Source of the DNA: Pseudomonadota bacterium
GTDB taxonomy: Bacteria > Pseudomonadota > Gammaproteobacteria > Burkholderiales > SG8-41
DNA: 6,065 nucleotides
Direction: 5' to 3'
NCBI GenBank assembly: GCA_023431245.1
Contig: JAEYXO010000309.1
Span: forward strand, 1 to 6,065
In this document: positions 1-5,830 of the stretch, piece by piece
Layout: each line of letters starts with the position of its first letter
Numbering within the stretch: position 1 is the stretch's first letter
The notes under the pieces: model-generated
The model's input: only the letters and a program-made list of their open reading frames with translations
Database searches by the model: none
What the model was told of the DNA's origin: nothing
Made by a program: the position numbers and the translations under genes

Positions 1-206
1 TTGAACCACTGGCGGTCGCGGTCGATCAGGCTGATCAGCGCGATCGGCGTGCCTGCAATGTGCGCGGCGAGCCGGGTCAGGTCGTCGTAGGCCTGCTCGG
101 CCCCGCTGTCGAGGATGTCATAACGCCGCAGCGCGGCGAGGCGTTCGGCCTCGTTTGCCGGCAGCCCGGCTTTCACTGCAGGATTTCCCGGATGGAAGTC
201 ATGCAT
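1..206 (-). CDS. GAF-domain signalling protein, N-terminal fragment (runs off the left edge)
   Basis: This is the first 68 codons of a protein whose remainder lies beyond position 1. The translation contains NEAERLAALRRYDILDSG followed by DDLTRLAAHIAGTPIALISL and ends in DRDRQWF. That is the typical opening of GAF domains at the start of bacterial sensor histidine kinases, diguanylate cyclases and related hybrid proteins: a short linker helix, then GAF from about residue 40. The output domain is outside the window, so the class of signalling enzyme cannot be decided. No signal peptide or membrane segment is visible, so a cytoplasmic sensor is inferred. The ATG at 204-206 is the first start after an in-frame TAG; a GTG at codon 11, with GGGA upstream of it, is an alternative. 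It follows dapE on the same strand after 48 nt with no terminator visible, so read-through from dapE is possible. Confidence 0.8.
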   Translation of the reverse strand, partial: MHDFHPGNPAVKAGLPANEAERLAALRRYDILDSGAEQAYDDLTRLAAHIAGTPIALISLIDRDRQWF

Positions 207-254
207 TCCACTCTATCAAGGATCGGGCGCATTTTCACACCCCCTGCATGACAC

Positions 255-1388
255 TCATTGCCGCAGCAGGATCTCCAGAATGCGCCGGTAGATCTTTTCC
301 AGCGGCTCGATCTCCGCCACCGGCAGGCACTCATTGACCTTGTGGATGGTGGCATTGGTCGGCCCGAACTCGACAACCTGCGGGCAGATGTCGGCGATGA
401 AACGGCCGTCGGAGGTGCCGCCGGTGGTCGACAGCTCGGTGTCGACACCGGTGACCTCCCGGATCGCCTGCGCCACTGCGGCCACCAGGTCACCCTTCGG
501 CGTCAGGAAGGGCCGGCCATCGAGGCGCCATTCGAGGTCGTACTTGAGATCGTGCTTGTCGAGTATGCCGTGGACCCGGGTCTGCAGCGACTCCACGGTG
601 CTGGCGGTCGAGAAGCGGAAGTTGAACTGCACGCGCGCGGTGCCGGGAATGACGTTGTTGGCGCCGGTGCCGGCGTTGAAATTGGAAATTTGCCAGGTGG
701 TCGGCGGAAAATATTCGTTGCCGCGGTCCCACTCGGCGGCGGCCAGTTCGGCGATCGCCGGCGCGACTTCGTGGATCGGGTTTTTCGCCATCTGCGGATA
801 GGCGACGTGGCCCTGCACGCCCTCCACGGTGAGGATGCCGGTCAGCGAGCCGCGGCGGCCGTTCTTGATCATGTCGCCGAGCTGTTTGACCGAAGTCGGT
901 TCGCCGACGATGCAGTAGTCGAGTTTTTCACCGCGCCTCGCCAGCGCTTCGACCACCTTCACGGTGCCGTCGGTGGCCGGCCCCTCCTCGTCGGAAGTGA
1001 ACATCACCGCCAGCGAGCCGGGATGGTCGGGGTGGGCCTGCACGAATTCGCGGATCGCCACAACAAAGGCGGCGATCGAGGTTTTCATGTCGGAGGCGCC
1101 GCGGCCGTAGAGGATGCCGTCCTTGATGGTCGGCGTGAACGGATCGATGCCCCAGTTTTCGACCGGACCGGTGGGCACGACGTCGGTGTGCCCGGCAAAA
1201 CAGACCAGCGGCGCGGCGCGGCCGCGGCGTGCCCAGAGGTTCGTCGTGCCGTTGCCGGCGATGATTTCGCAGTCGAAACCCAGCGGCTTCAGTTGCGCCA
1301 TCACCAGGTCGAGGCAGCCGGCGTCTTCGGGAGATACGGAGTGGCGCGCGATCAGCTGCTGCGTCAGTTCCAGGGTGCTGATTTCCAT
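255..1388 (-). CDS. dapE: Succinyl-diaminopimelate desuccinylase
   Basis: This enzyme hydrolyses N-succinyl-LL-2,6-diaminopimelate to LL-diaminopimelate and succinate in the cytoplasm, supplying lysine and peptidoglycan precursors. It is a di-zinc M20-family peptidase homologue. With the ATG at 1386-1388 the protein is 377 aa, the usual DapE length. The residues expected from the characterised Haemophilus influenzae enzyme fall at the same numbers: H67 (AGHTDVVPTGP), D100 (GRGASDMK), the catalytic base E134 and neighbour E135 (SDEEGPATDGT), E163 (VGEPTS), H194 (GVQGHVAYP, the residue donated across the dimer) and H349 (NATIHKVNE). The TTGGTSDGRF motif is at 321-330. The frame stays open upstream to 1640, but that part overlaps the divergent dehydrogenase and is not DapE-like. 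No clear Shine-Dalgarno precedes the chosen ATG. Nothing looks damaged, so an active enzyme is inferred. dapD and dapC are not next to it here. Confidence 0.97.
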   Translation of the reverse strand: MEISTLELTQQLIARHSVSPEDAGCLDLVMAQLKPLGFDCEIIAGNGTTNLWARRGRAAPLVCFAGHTDVVPTGPVENWGIDPFTPTIKDGILYGRGASDMKTSIAAFVVAIREFVQAHPDHPGSLAVMFTSDEEGPATDGTVKVVEALARRGEKLDYCIVGEPTSVKQLGDMIKNGRRGSLTGILTVEGVQGHVAYPQMAKNPIHEVAPAIAELAAAEWDRGNEYFPPTTWQISNFNAGTGANNVIPGTARVQFNFRFSTASTVESLQTRVHGILDKHDLKYDLEWRLDGRPFLTPKGDLVAAVAQAIREVTGVDTELSTTGGTSDGRFIADICPQVVEFGPTNATIHKVNECLPVAEIEPLEKIYRRILEILLRQ

Positions 1389-1495
1389 TGCATGAACTTT
1401 CAGGTGGATGTTGCACTGCGGTCGTGCCCTGCATGTTAACAAAGAGCGGTTAAAATCTCCCTTCTCCCGTGGCCCTGTCCCGTACGTCACCTGCA
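1389..1495. promoter_or_regulatory. Divergent intergenic region between dapE and the dehydrogenase
   Basis: These 107 bases separate two genes transcribed away from each other, so promoters for both should lie here. The right half is noticeably more AT-rich than the surroundings. It contains the palindrome GTTAAC (1435-1440) and a second GTTAA (1450-1454) about 15 bases on, near one and a half helical turns. TAAAAT at 1451-1456 matches five of six bases of the sigma-70 -10 consensus for the plus strand but has no good -35 at normal spacing. TTGCAC at 1411-1416 is a possible -35 paired with a poor -10 at 1434-1439. The region is recognised by position and composition; exact promoter elements are guesses. 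Confidence 0.4.
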
Positions 1496-2494
1496 ATGAC
1501 AACCCTGCTGGTTTCCCACCGACTGCATGCTGCGCGCGGCGCCGACCTGGCCGCACGCGCGCGCCAGCTCGGCATCCAGCTGGAACAGGTCGTGCTGCCG
1601 GCCGACCCCGAAGGCCGGCTGGCCGAAGCCGATGTCGCACGGCTGGAGCTCGCCTTTTTTTCCGGCGACATTTTCCCGTCGCACTCGCGGCAGTTTTTCT
1701 CGACCGTGCGCAAGGCTCCGGCGCTGAAATGGCTGCATGTGTTCAATGCCGGCGTTGACCATCCGGTGTTCACCGAGATGCTCCAGCGCGGCGTGCGCCT
1801 CAGCACCTCCGCCGGCTCCACCGCGGTGCCGATCGCCCAGACCGCGATCACCGGGCTGCTGATGCTGGCGCGCAATGTCCCGCGCTGGCTGCGCGGGCAG
1901 CAGGAGCGCCGCTGGGATCCGATGCGGCCGCCGGATTTTCCGCGTGATCTCGTCGGCCAGACGGTGCTGATCTACGGCCTGGGCAGCATCGGACGGGAGA
2001 TTGCCCGGCTGGCGCGGGTGCTGGGCCTCAGGGTCATCGGCATCCGCCGCAGCCCGCGGCAGGCCGGCGATCCGGTCGACGAGCTGCATCCGCCGCAGGC
2101 GCTGGCAACGCTGCTGCCGCGCGCCGACTGGCTGGTGCTGGCCGCACCGCTGACCGCGGACACCCGCGGCCTGATCGATGCCGCCATGCTCGCGCGCCTG
2201 CCCGCCGGGGCGCATATCATCAATGTTGCGCGCGGCGAGATCATCGACGAAACTGCACTGGTCGCGGCACTGCGCGACGGCCGGCTCGGTGGCGCCTATC
2301 TCGATGTGTTCGAGAAGGAACCGCTGGCCGCGGAATCGCCGCTGTGGACACTGCCGAACGCGCTGCTTTCACCGCACAATTCGGCGGCGGCGCAGGGCAA
2401 CGACGATCGGGTCTACGGCATGTTCCTCGCCAATCTCGAACGCTGGCATCTGGGCAAACCGCTCGACAACGAGGTGCGCGCAGTCGCACCCTGA
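1496..2494 (+). CDS. D-isomer-specific 2-hydroxyacid dehydrogenase, NAD(P)-dependent
   Basis: The family interconverts 2-oxo acids and D-2-hydroxy acids (for example glyoxylate/glycolate or hydroxypyruvate/glycerate) with NAD(P)H. With the ATG at 1496 the protein has 332 aa, normal for the family. An N-terminal substrate-binding part with FNAGVDHPVF (83-92) is followed by the nucleotide-binding Rossmann domain with GLGSIG (161-166). The catalytic triad residues are visible: R246 in NVARGE, E275 in DVFEKEP and H294 in SPHNSA. The second Rossmann strand ends in IGIRRSPR (181-188). Arginines there, instead of an acidic residue, suggest NADPH preference, as in hydroxypyruvate/glyoxylate reductases; this is inference. 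No Shine-Dalgarno is seen before the ATG. A GTG at 1469 would add nine residues and is less likely. The stop lies 15 nt before the first Bug gene, so the genes are probably co-transcribed. Substrate unknown; ghrA-like identity is possible but not claimed. Confidence 0.93.
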   Translation: MTTLLVSHRLHAARGADLAARARQLGIQLEQVVLPADPEGRLAEADVARLELAFFSGDIFPSHSRQFFSTVRKAPALKWLHVFNAGVDHPVFTEMLQRGVRLSTSAGSTAVPIAQTAITGLLMLARNVPRWLRGQQERRWDPMRPPDFPRDLVGQTVLIYGLGSIGREIARLARVLGLRVIGIRRSPRQAGDPVDELHPPQALATLLPRADWLVLAAPLTADTRGLIDAAMLARLPAGAHIINVARGEIIDETALVAALRDGRLGGAYLDVFEKEPLAAESPLWTLPNALLSPHNSAAAQGNDDRVYGMFLANLERWHLGKPLDNEVRAVAP

Positions 2495-2496
2495 AC

Positions 2497-2505
2497 AAGG
2501 AGGAG
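2497..2505 (+). promoter_or_regulatory. Strong Shine-Dalgarno of the first Bug receptor
   Basis: AAGGAGGAG, with the GGAGG core six bases before the ATG at 2510, is close to the full anti-Shine-Dalgarno complement. It fills most of the 15-nt gap after the dehydrogenase stop. It contrasts with the dehydrogenase start, which has none, and predicts that the receptor is made in much greater amount than the enzyme encoded on the same transcript. Confidence 0.85.
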
Positions 2506-2509
2506 AAAA

Positions 2510-3475
2510 ATGAACAAAATCAGCGTTTTATCCGCAGGCCTCGGGCTGCTGCTGGCAGCGGCACCGTTATACGCCCAGAACTGGCCGGCACGCACGGTGC
2601 GCATCATCGTGCCCTACGCCGCCGGCGGCAACACCGACTACACGGCACGCACGGTGGCCGCCAAGGTTGCGGAGATGTGGGGCCAGCAGGTGGTCGTCGA
2701 CAACCGGCCCGGCGGCGGCACCAACATCGGCTCGGAACTTGCGGCAACGGCCGCGCCCGACGGCTACACGCTGTTCATGGGCGGCGCCTCCAACGCGATC
2801 AACATGACGCTGTACGCCAAGCCGCCGTACAACACGGCGCGCGATTTTGCGCCAGTGGTGTGGTGCGTGCAGGGGGCGGCGCTGCTGGCCGCGCATCCCT
2901 CGCTGCCGGCAAAAAATGCAAAGGAACTGATCGCGCTGGCCAAGGCGCGCCCCGGGCAGCTCAATTACGGCCACGCCGGGCTCGGCAGTTCCAACCACAT
3001 GGCCGGCGAGCTGCTGAACTTCATGGCCGGCATCAAGATCATCCATGTGCCGTACAAGGGCAACACGCCCTCGATCACCGATGCCATGGCCGGCAACGTC
3101 GAGATGGTGTTCAGCGGCGTGCCGGCGCTGGTGCCGCACATCAAGTCCGGCCGCCTGCGCGCCATCGCGATCAGCAGCCTCGAGCGTTTCCCGGCGGTGC
3201 CGGAAGTGCCGACCTTCAACGAATCCGGGGTCAAGGGTTACGAGGCCAGCAACTGGTTCGGACTGATGGCGCCGATCAAGGTGTCGAAGGACATCATCAA
3301 CAAGGTGAACACCGACGTGAACAAGGCGCTGGCGATGAAGGACGTACGCGAAAAGTTCGACCGCGACGGCCTGATCACCAAGGGCGGCAGCACCGAGGAC
3401 TTCGGCAGGTTCATCCGCGCCGAGACCGAGAAGTACGCCAATGTCATCAAGAAGGCCGGCATCAAGCCGCTTTGA
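2510..3475 (+). CDS. Tripartite tricarboxylate transporter substrate-binding protein (Bug/TctC family), first of a pair
   Basis: This is a periplasmic receptor of the Bug family, two-lobed proteins that bind small organic acids or similar metabolites and, in complete systems, deliver them to TctA/TctB membrane subunits. The protein is 321 aa, the usual length. Residues 1-22 are a Sec signal peptide: lysine at position 3, a hydrophobic core LGLLLAAAPL, and probable cleavage after LYA before QNWP. The mature part carries the family hallmarks: VRIIVPYAAGGNTDYTAR (30-47), NRPGGGTNIGSE (65-76), PDGYTLFMG (83-91), VPYKG (180-184), the GNVEMVFSGVPALVPHIKSG segment (195-214) and RFPAVPEVPTFNESG (226-240). 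D43, in the loop after GG, is conserved with the second receptor. Start and ribosome-binding site are unambiguous. The ligand cannot be predicted. No TctA or TctB gene is in the window, so it may share membrane subunits encoded elsewhere or serve as a sensor ligand binder. Confidence 0.95.
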   Translation: MNKISVLSAGLGLLLAAAPLYAQNWPARTVRIIVPYAAGGNTDYTARTVAAKVAEMWGQQVVVDNRPGGGTNIGSELAATAAPDGYTLFMGGASNAINMTLYAKPPYNTARDFAPVVWCVQGAALLAAHPSLPAKNAKELIALAKARPGQLNYGHAGLGSSNHMAGELLNFMAGIKIIHVPYKGNTPSITDAMAGNVEMVFSGVPALVPHIKSGRLRAIAISSLERFPAVPEVPTFNESGVKGYEASNWFGLMAPIKVSKDIINKVNTDVNKALAMKDVREKFDRDGLITKGGSTEDFGRFIRAETEKYANVIKKAGIKPL

Positions 3476-3491
3476 TCCACCCCCACAAACC

Positions 3492-3497
3492 GAGGAG
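3492..3497 (+). promoter_or_regulatory. Shine-Dalgarno that fixes the GTG start of the second Bug receptor
   Basis: GAGGAG ends nine bases before the GTG at 3507. Its position picks this GTG over the in-frame ATG at 3441, which lies inside the preceding gene and would place 22 polar residues before the signal peptide. Confidence 0.75.
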
Positions 3498-3506
3498 AAC
3501 TCCACA

Positions 3507-4484
3507 GTGAAACCGTTCATCGCACTTTTTGCCGCCGCCGTCATGGCGGTGCCCGCAGCCCAGGCCCAGCAGAGCTGGTCCCCCAGCCGCAACGTCGAAA
3601 TCGTCGTCGGCTCCGCCCCCGGCGGCAGCAACGACAAGACCGCGCGCACGGTCGAGAGGGCCATTGTCGAAGGCAAGCTGATCCCGACCTCGCTGACCGT
3701 GGTCAACCGCCCCGGCGGCGGCAGCTCGATCGCCTTCAACTACGTCAACCAGAAGAAAGGCGATCCGCACACGCTGCTGATCGGCACCACCGCGCTGCTG
3801 ACCAACCACATCGTCGGCACCAGCCCGCTGAGCTACATGGACTTCACGCCGGTGGCCTCGCTGTTCAATGACTACGTGGTGTTCGCGGTCAACGCCAATT
3901 CCCCGATCAAGACCGGCAAGGACCTGATCGCGAAGCTGAAGGAAAATCCGCAATCGGTGTCGCTCGGTTTCGCCACCACGCTGGGCAGCCACAACCACAT
4001 CGCCGCCGGCCTGCTCGCGAAAAGCATCGGCGTCAATGCGCGCAACCTGAAGGCGATTGCGTTCAAGGGTTCGGCGGAAGCCATCACCCAGCTCCTCGGC
4101 GGCCACATTGATCTGGTCACCACCGCCGCGGGCAACGTTGCGGGCCATGTCGCCGAAGGCCGGCTGCGCGTCATCGGCGTGTCTTCGGACAAGCGTTTCC
4201 CCGGCGCCTTCGCCCAGGTGCCGACCTGGAAGGAACAGGGTGCGAACCTGGTCTATGGCGGCTGGCGCGCGATCATGGCGCCCAAGGACATCACCCCGGC
4301 CCAGATCGCCTACTGGGAGGGCGTGCTGCGCAAGGTGGCTTCGAACCCGGACTGGAAGGCCGACCTCGAGAAGAATTACTGGTCGGACGACTTCGTCGGC
4401 CATGCCCAGTTCAGCAAGGACATCGCCAAGGACTACAACGACATCAAGGCGGTGCTGGTCGACATCGGCCTCGCCAAGCAGTAA
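3507..4484 (+). CDS. Tripartite tricarboxylate transporter substrate-binding protein (Bug/TctC family), second of a pair
   Basis: This is a second periplasmic organic-acid receptor of the Bug family, 325 aa from a GTG start. The signal peptide is short and clear: lysine 2, hydrophobic FIALFAAAVMAV, and cleavage probably after AQA (18-20). Family motifs are VEIVVGSAPGGSNDKTAR (30-47), NRPGGGSSIAFNYV (67-80), AFKGSAEAITQLLGG (185-199) and RVIGVSSDKRFPG (221-233). It aligns over its full length with the upstream receptor but differs at most positions by eye: YVNQKKGDPHTL (79-90) replaces the usual PDGYTL version, and VPYKG is replaced by IAFKG (184-188). It therefore belongs to another subgroup rather than being a recent duplicate, and probably binds a different ligand. 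It follows the first receptor after 31 nt and is the last gene before an intrinsic terminator. No membrane subunits are nearby. Confidence 0.94.
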   Translation: MKPFIALFAAAVMAVPAAQAQQSWSPSRNVEIVVGSAPGGSNDKTARTVERAIVEGKLIPTSLTVVNRPGGGSSIAFNYVNQKKGDPHTLLIGTTALLTNHIVGTSPLSYMDFTPVASLFNDYVVFAVNANSPIKTGKDLIAKLKENPQSVSLGFATTLGSHNHIAAGLLAKSIGVNARNLKAIAFKGSAEAITQLLGGHIDLVTTAAGNVAGHVAEGRLRVIGVSSDKRFPGAFAQVPTWKEQGANLVYGGWRAIMAPKDITPAQIAYWEGVLRKVASNPDWKADLEKNYWSDDFVGHAQFSKDIAKDYNDIKAVLVDIGLAKQ

Positions 4485-4500
4485 GCGGCGGACTGCCGGA

Positions 4501-4530
4501 AACGGGCTCCGTGCGGAGCCCGTTTTTTCT
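4501..4530 (+). terminator. Rho-independent terminator after the Bug operon
   Basis: A perfect ten-base-pair stem (4501-4510 with 4515-4524) encloses the loop GTGC and is followed by a T-rich tract that starts within the stem (T run 4523-4528, then CTTG). It lies 17 nt after the stop of the second Bug gene. There is no T tract on the other strand, so it acts only on plus-strand transcripts. It marks the end of the dehydrogenase-Bug-Bug operon and separates it from the enoyl-CoA hydratase. Confidence 0.92.
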
Positions 4531-4547
4531 TGTTCTGTTGATTCACC

Positions 4548-4566
4548 CCTGCCGGAGAACGGCAGG
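4548..4566 (+). other. Small hairpin in the leader of the enoyl-CoA hydratase gene
   Basis: CCTGCCG (4548-4554) and CGGCAGG (4560-4566) form a perfect seven-base-pair stem with the loop GAGAA, ending five bases before the Shine-Dalgarno of the next gene. No T run follows, so it is not a terminator. It could stabilise a 5' end processed downstream of the terminator or modulate translation; its role is not shown by the sequence. No convincing promoter is visible in 4531-4583. Confidence 0.5.
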
Positions 4567-4583
4567 CAACCAGGAGCACTGAC

Positions 4584-5360
4584 ATGAATGCACCCGTCGT
4601 CATCACCGAGCGCCCCGCCGAAGGCGTGGGCCTGATCCGCATCAACCGGCCCGAGGCGCGCAACGCGCTCAACCTCGAGGTGCGGCGGCTGATCGGCCGG
4701 CACCTGACCGAGATGGGCGATGACGAGTCGGTGCGCTGCATCGTGCTCACCGGCAACGAGAAGGCCTTTGCCGCAGGCGCCGACATCAAGGAGATGGCGG
4801 ACGCATCGACGATCGACATGCTGCTGCGCGGCACCCAGAAAATGTGGCGCACCATCTACGCCTGCCCGAAACCGGTGATCGCCGCGGTCAGCGGCTTCGC
4901 GCTGGGCGGCGGCTGTGAACTGGCGATGACCTGCGACATCATCATCGCCGGCGAGTCCGCGAAGTTTGGCCAGCCGGAAGTGAAGATCGGCATCATCCCC
5001 GGCGGCGGCGGCACCCAGCGTTTCCCGCGCACCGTAGGCAAGTACAAGGCCATGCGTTACGTGCTGACCGGCGACCTGTTCGGCGCCAAGGAAGCCAACG
5101 AGATGGGGCTGGTCAGCGAGATTGTGCCCGACGCCGAAGTCGAGAAACGCGCGGTGGCCATGGCCGCGCAGATTGCCGAGCTGCCGCCCCTGGCCATCCA
5201 GCAGACCAAGGAATCGGTGATCCGCGGCATGGACGCGTCGCTGGAAACCGGACTCACGCTGGAGACGCGCACGCTGCAGATGCTGTTCGCCTCGCAGGAC
5301 CAGAAAGAAGGCATGGCGGCGTTCATTGAAAAACGCAAGCCGAAGTTCACCGGGCGCTGA
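4584..5360 (+). CDS. Enoyl-CoA hydratase (crotonase family)
   Basis: The enzyme adds water across the double bond of a trans-2-enoyl-CoA to give a 3-hydroxyacyl-CoA, in cytoplasmic beta-oxidation or aromatic/dicarboxylic acid degradation. It is 258 aa, the standard length for stand-alone hydratases. Both catalytic glutamates are present: E112 in GGGCELAM and E132 in FGQPEVKIG. Their spacing of twenty equals that of E144/E164 in rat mitochondrial hydratase. The oxyanion hole is formed by AFAAGADIKE (61-70) and the GGG at 108-110. The C-terminus FIEKRKPKFTGR is typical. Having both glutamates argues for a true hydratase rather than an isomerase or hydrolase of the superfamily. AGGAG at 4572-4576 lies seven bases before the ATG. 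Chain-length preference is unknown; similarity to PaaF-type enzymes is possible. The terminator upstream suggests its own promoter or partial read-through. The next gene begins four bases after its stop. Confidence 0.94.
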   Translation: MNAPVVITERPAEGVGLIRINRPEARNALNLEVRRLIGRHLTEMGDDESVRCIVLTGNEKAFAAGADIKEMADASTIDMLLRGTQKMWRTIYACPKPVIAAVSGFALGGGCELAMTCDIIIAGESAKFGQPEVKIGIIPGGGGTQRFPRTVGKYKAMRYVLTGDLFGAKEANEMGLVSEIVPDAEVEKRAVAMAAQIAELPPLAIQQTKESVIRGMDASLETGLTLETRTLQMLFASQDQKEGMAAFIEKRKPKFTGR

Positions 5361-5364
5361 GCCG

Positions 5365-5829
5365 GTGCCGGCGCGCCGGCAGATTCCGCTGGTGATAGCC
5401 CTGCTGTTCGGCACGCCCTTCACCGCCGCAGGCCTGGCCATCTTCGGCCTGCAGCTCGGCCTGCTGCCCTCCGATCCCGGTGCGCTGCGCCAGCCGCTCA
5501 TGCTGTGGCTGACAGGCGCGGTATTCACCGGCGCCGGACTCGGGCTGCTGTGTTCGCGCCTGATTCCGAAATTCGCCGCGCTCTGCGCGGTTATCGCATT
5601 CTGCGCGTTCCTGGGCCTTTTCAACTGGATCGCTTTCGGCCCCGGTGATCGTGATTTCCGGCGCGGCGTCACGACCTCCGGCGGCAGCGCTTCGTCAAGC
5701 CGGCAGGTGGCGGTATCCGAAACCGAAGGACGGCTGGTGTTCGGACTATTCGCCGGGGCACTGGATGCGCTGATCCTGTTCGGCCTCTACCGCGGCCTGA
5801 AGCGGCGCACTCCCGCCGCCGGGGGCTGA
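5365..5829 (+). CDS. Small four-helix membrane protein of unknown function
   Basis: I do not recognise a named family. With the GTG at 5365 the protein has 154 aa. Four hydrophobic segments are evident: about 7-34 (IPLVIALLFGTPFTAAGLAI and on), 44-64 (PLMLWLTGAVFTGAGLGLL), 70-91 (FAALCAVIAFCAFLGLFNWI) and 124-143 (LVFGLFAGALDALILFGLY). A polar loop of about 30 residues lies between helices three and four, with FGPGDRDFRR followed by a serine-rich, low-complexity stretch. The C-terminus is basic (RGLKRR), which suggests it lies in the cytoplasm. The start is uncertain: a TTG at 5326 would overlap the hydratase by 35 nt and add 13 residues, and a GTG at 5392 is also in frame. None has a good ribosome-binding site. 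The tight spacing to both neighbours suggests co-transcription and translational coupling. The hydrophobic pattern and coding position support a real gene. Confidence 0.75.
   Translation: MPARRQIPLVIALLFGTPFTAAGLAIFGLQLGLLPSDPGALRQPLMLWLTGAVFTGAGLGLLCSRLIPKFAALCAVIAFCAFLGLFNWIAFGPGDRDFRRGVTTSGGSASSSRQVAVSETEGRLVFGLFAGALDALILFGLYRGLKRRTPAAGG
5367..5380. repeat. Fourteen-base perfect GC palindrome
   Basis: GCCGGCGCGCCGGC equals its own reverse complement. It lies a few bases after the hydratase stop and covers the first codons of the next gene. A cruciform or RNA hairpin with a small loop is possible. In such GC-rich DNA it may also be chance. Confidence 0.5.
5821..5825 (+). promoter_or_regulatory. 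G run acting as probable ribosome-binding site for the permease CTG start
   Basis: GGGGG lies within the last codons of the small membrane protein, five bases before the CTG at 5831. It is a poor but possible Shine-Dalgarno and is the only purine-rich stretch at suitable distance from a plausible start of the permease frame. Confidence 0.35.
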
Positions 5830-5830
5830 C

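Noticed and set aside
258..1439. A plus-strand frame of about 390 codons antisense to dapE.
   Set aside because: dapE is fully supported by catalytic residues and length. The antisense product resembles no family and its composition is that of a shadow frame.
1389..1640. N-terminal extension of dapE by 84 codons.
   Set aside because: It would overlap the divergent dehydrogenase, has no similarity to DapE, and the ATG at 1388 places every active-site residue at the family numbering.
2344..3510. A plus-strand frame of about 390 codons overlapping the end of the dehydrogenase and all of the first Bug gene.
   Set aside because: It is out of frame with both recognised genes, is rich in R, G, A and Q, and has no ribosome-binding site or motif. 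The Bug gene in the other frame has a signal peptide and a strong Shine-Dalgarno.
2567..3739. A minus-strand frame of about 390 codons antisense to both Bug genes.
   Set aside because: Shadow of two well-supported genes; histidine-, arginine- and glycine-rich translation with no domain.
3462..5672. A stop-free minus-strand frame of more than 700 codons antisense to the second Bug gene, the terminator and the hydratase.
   Set aside because: It runs through a terminator and several well-supported plus-strand genes, and its translation is low-complexity (rich in G, A, R, H and D) without any family motif. Long antisense frames are expected with such high GC at third positions.
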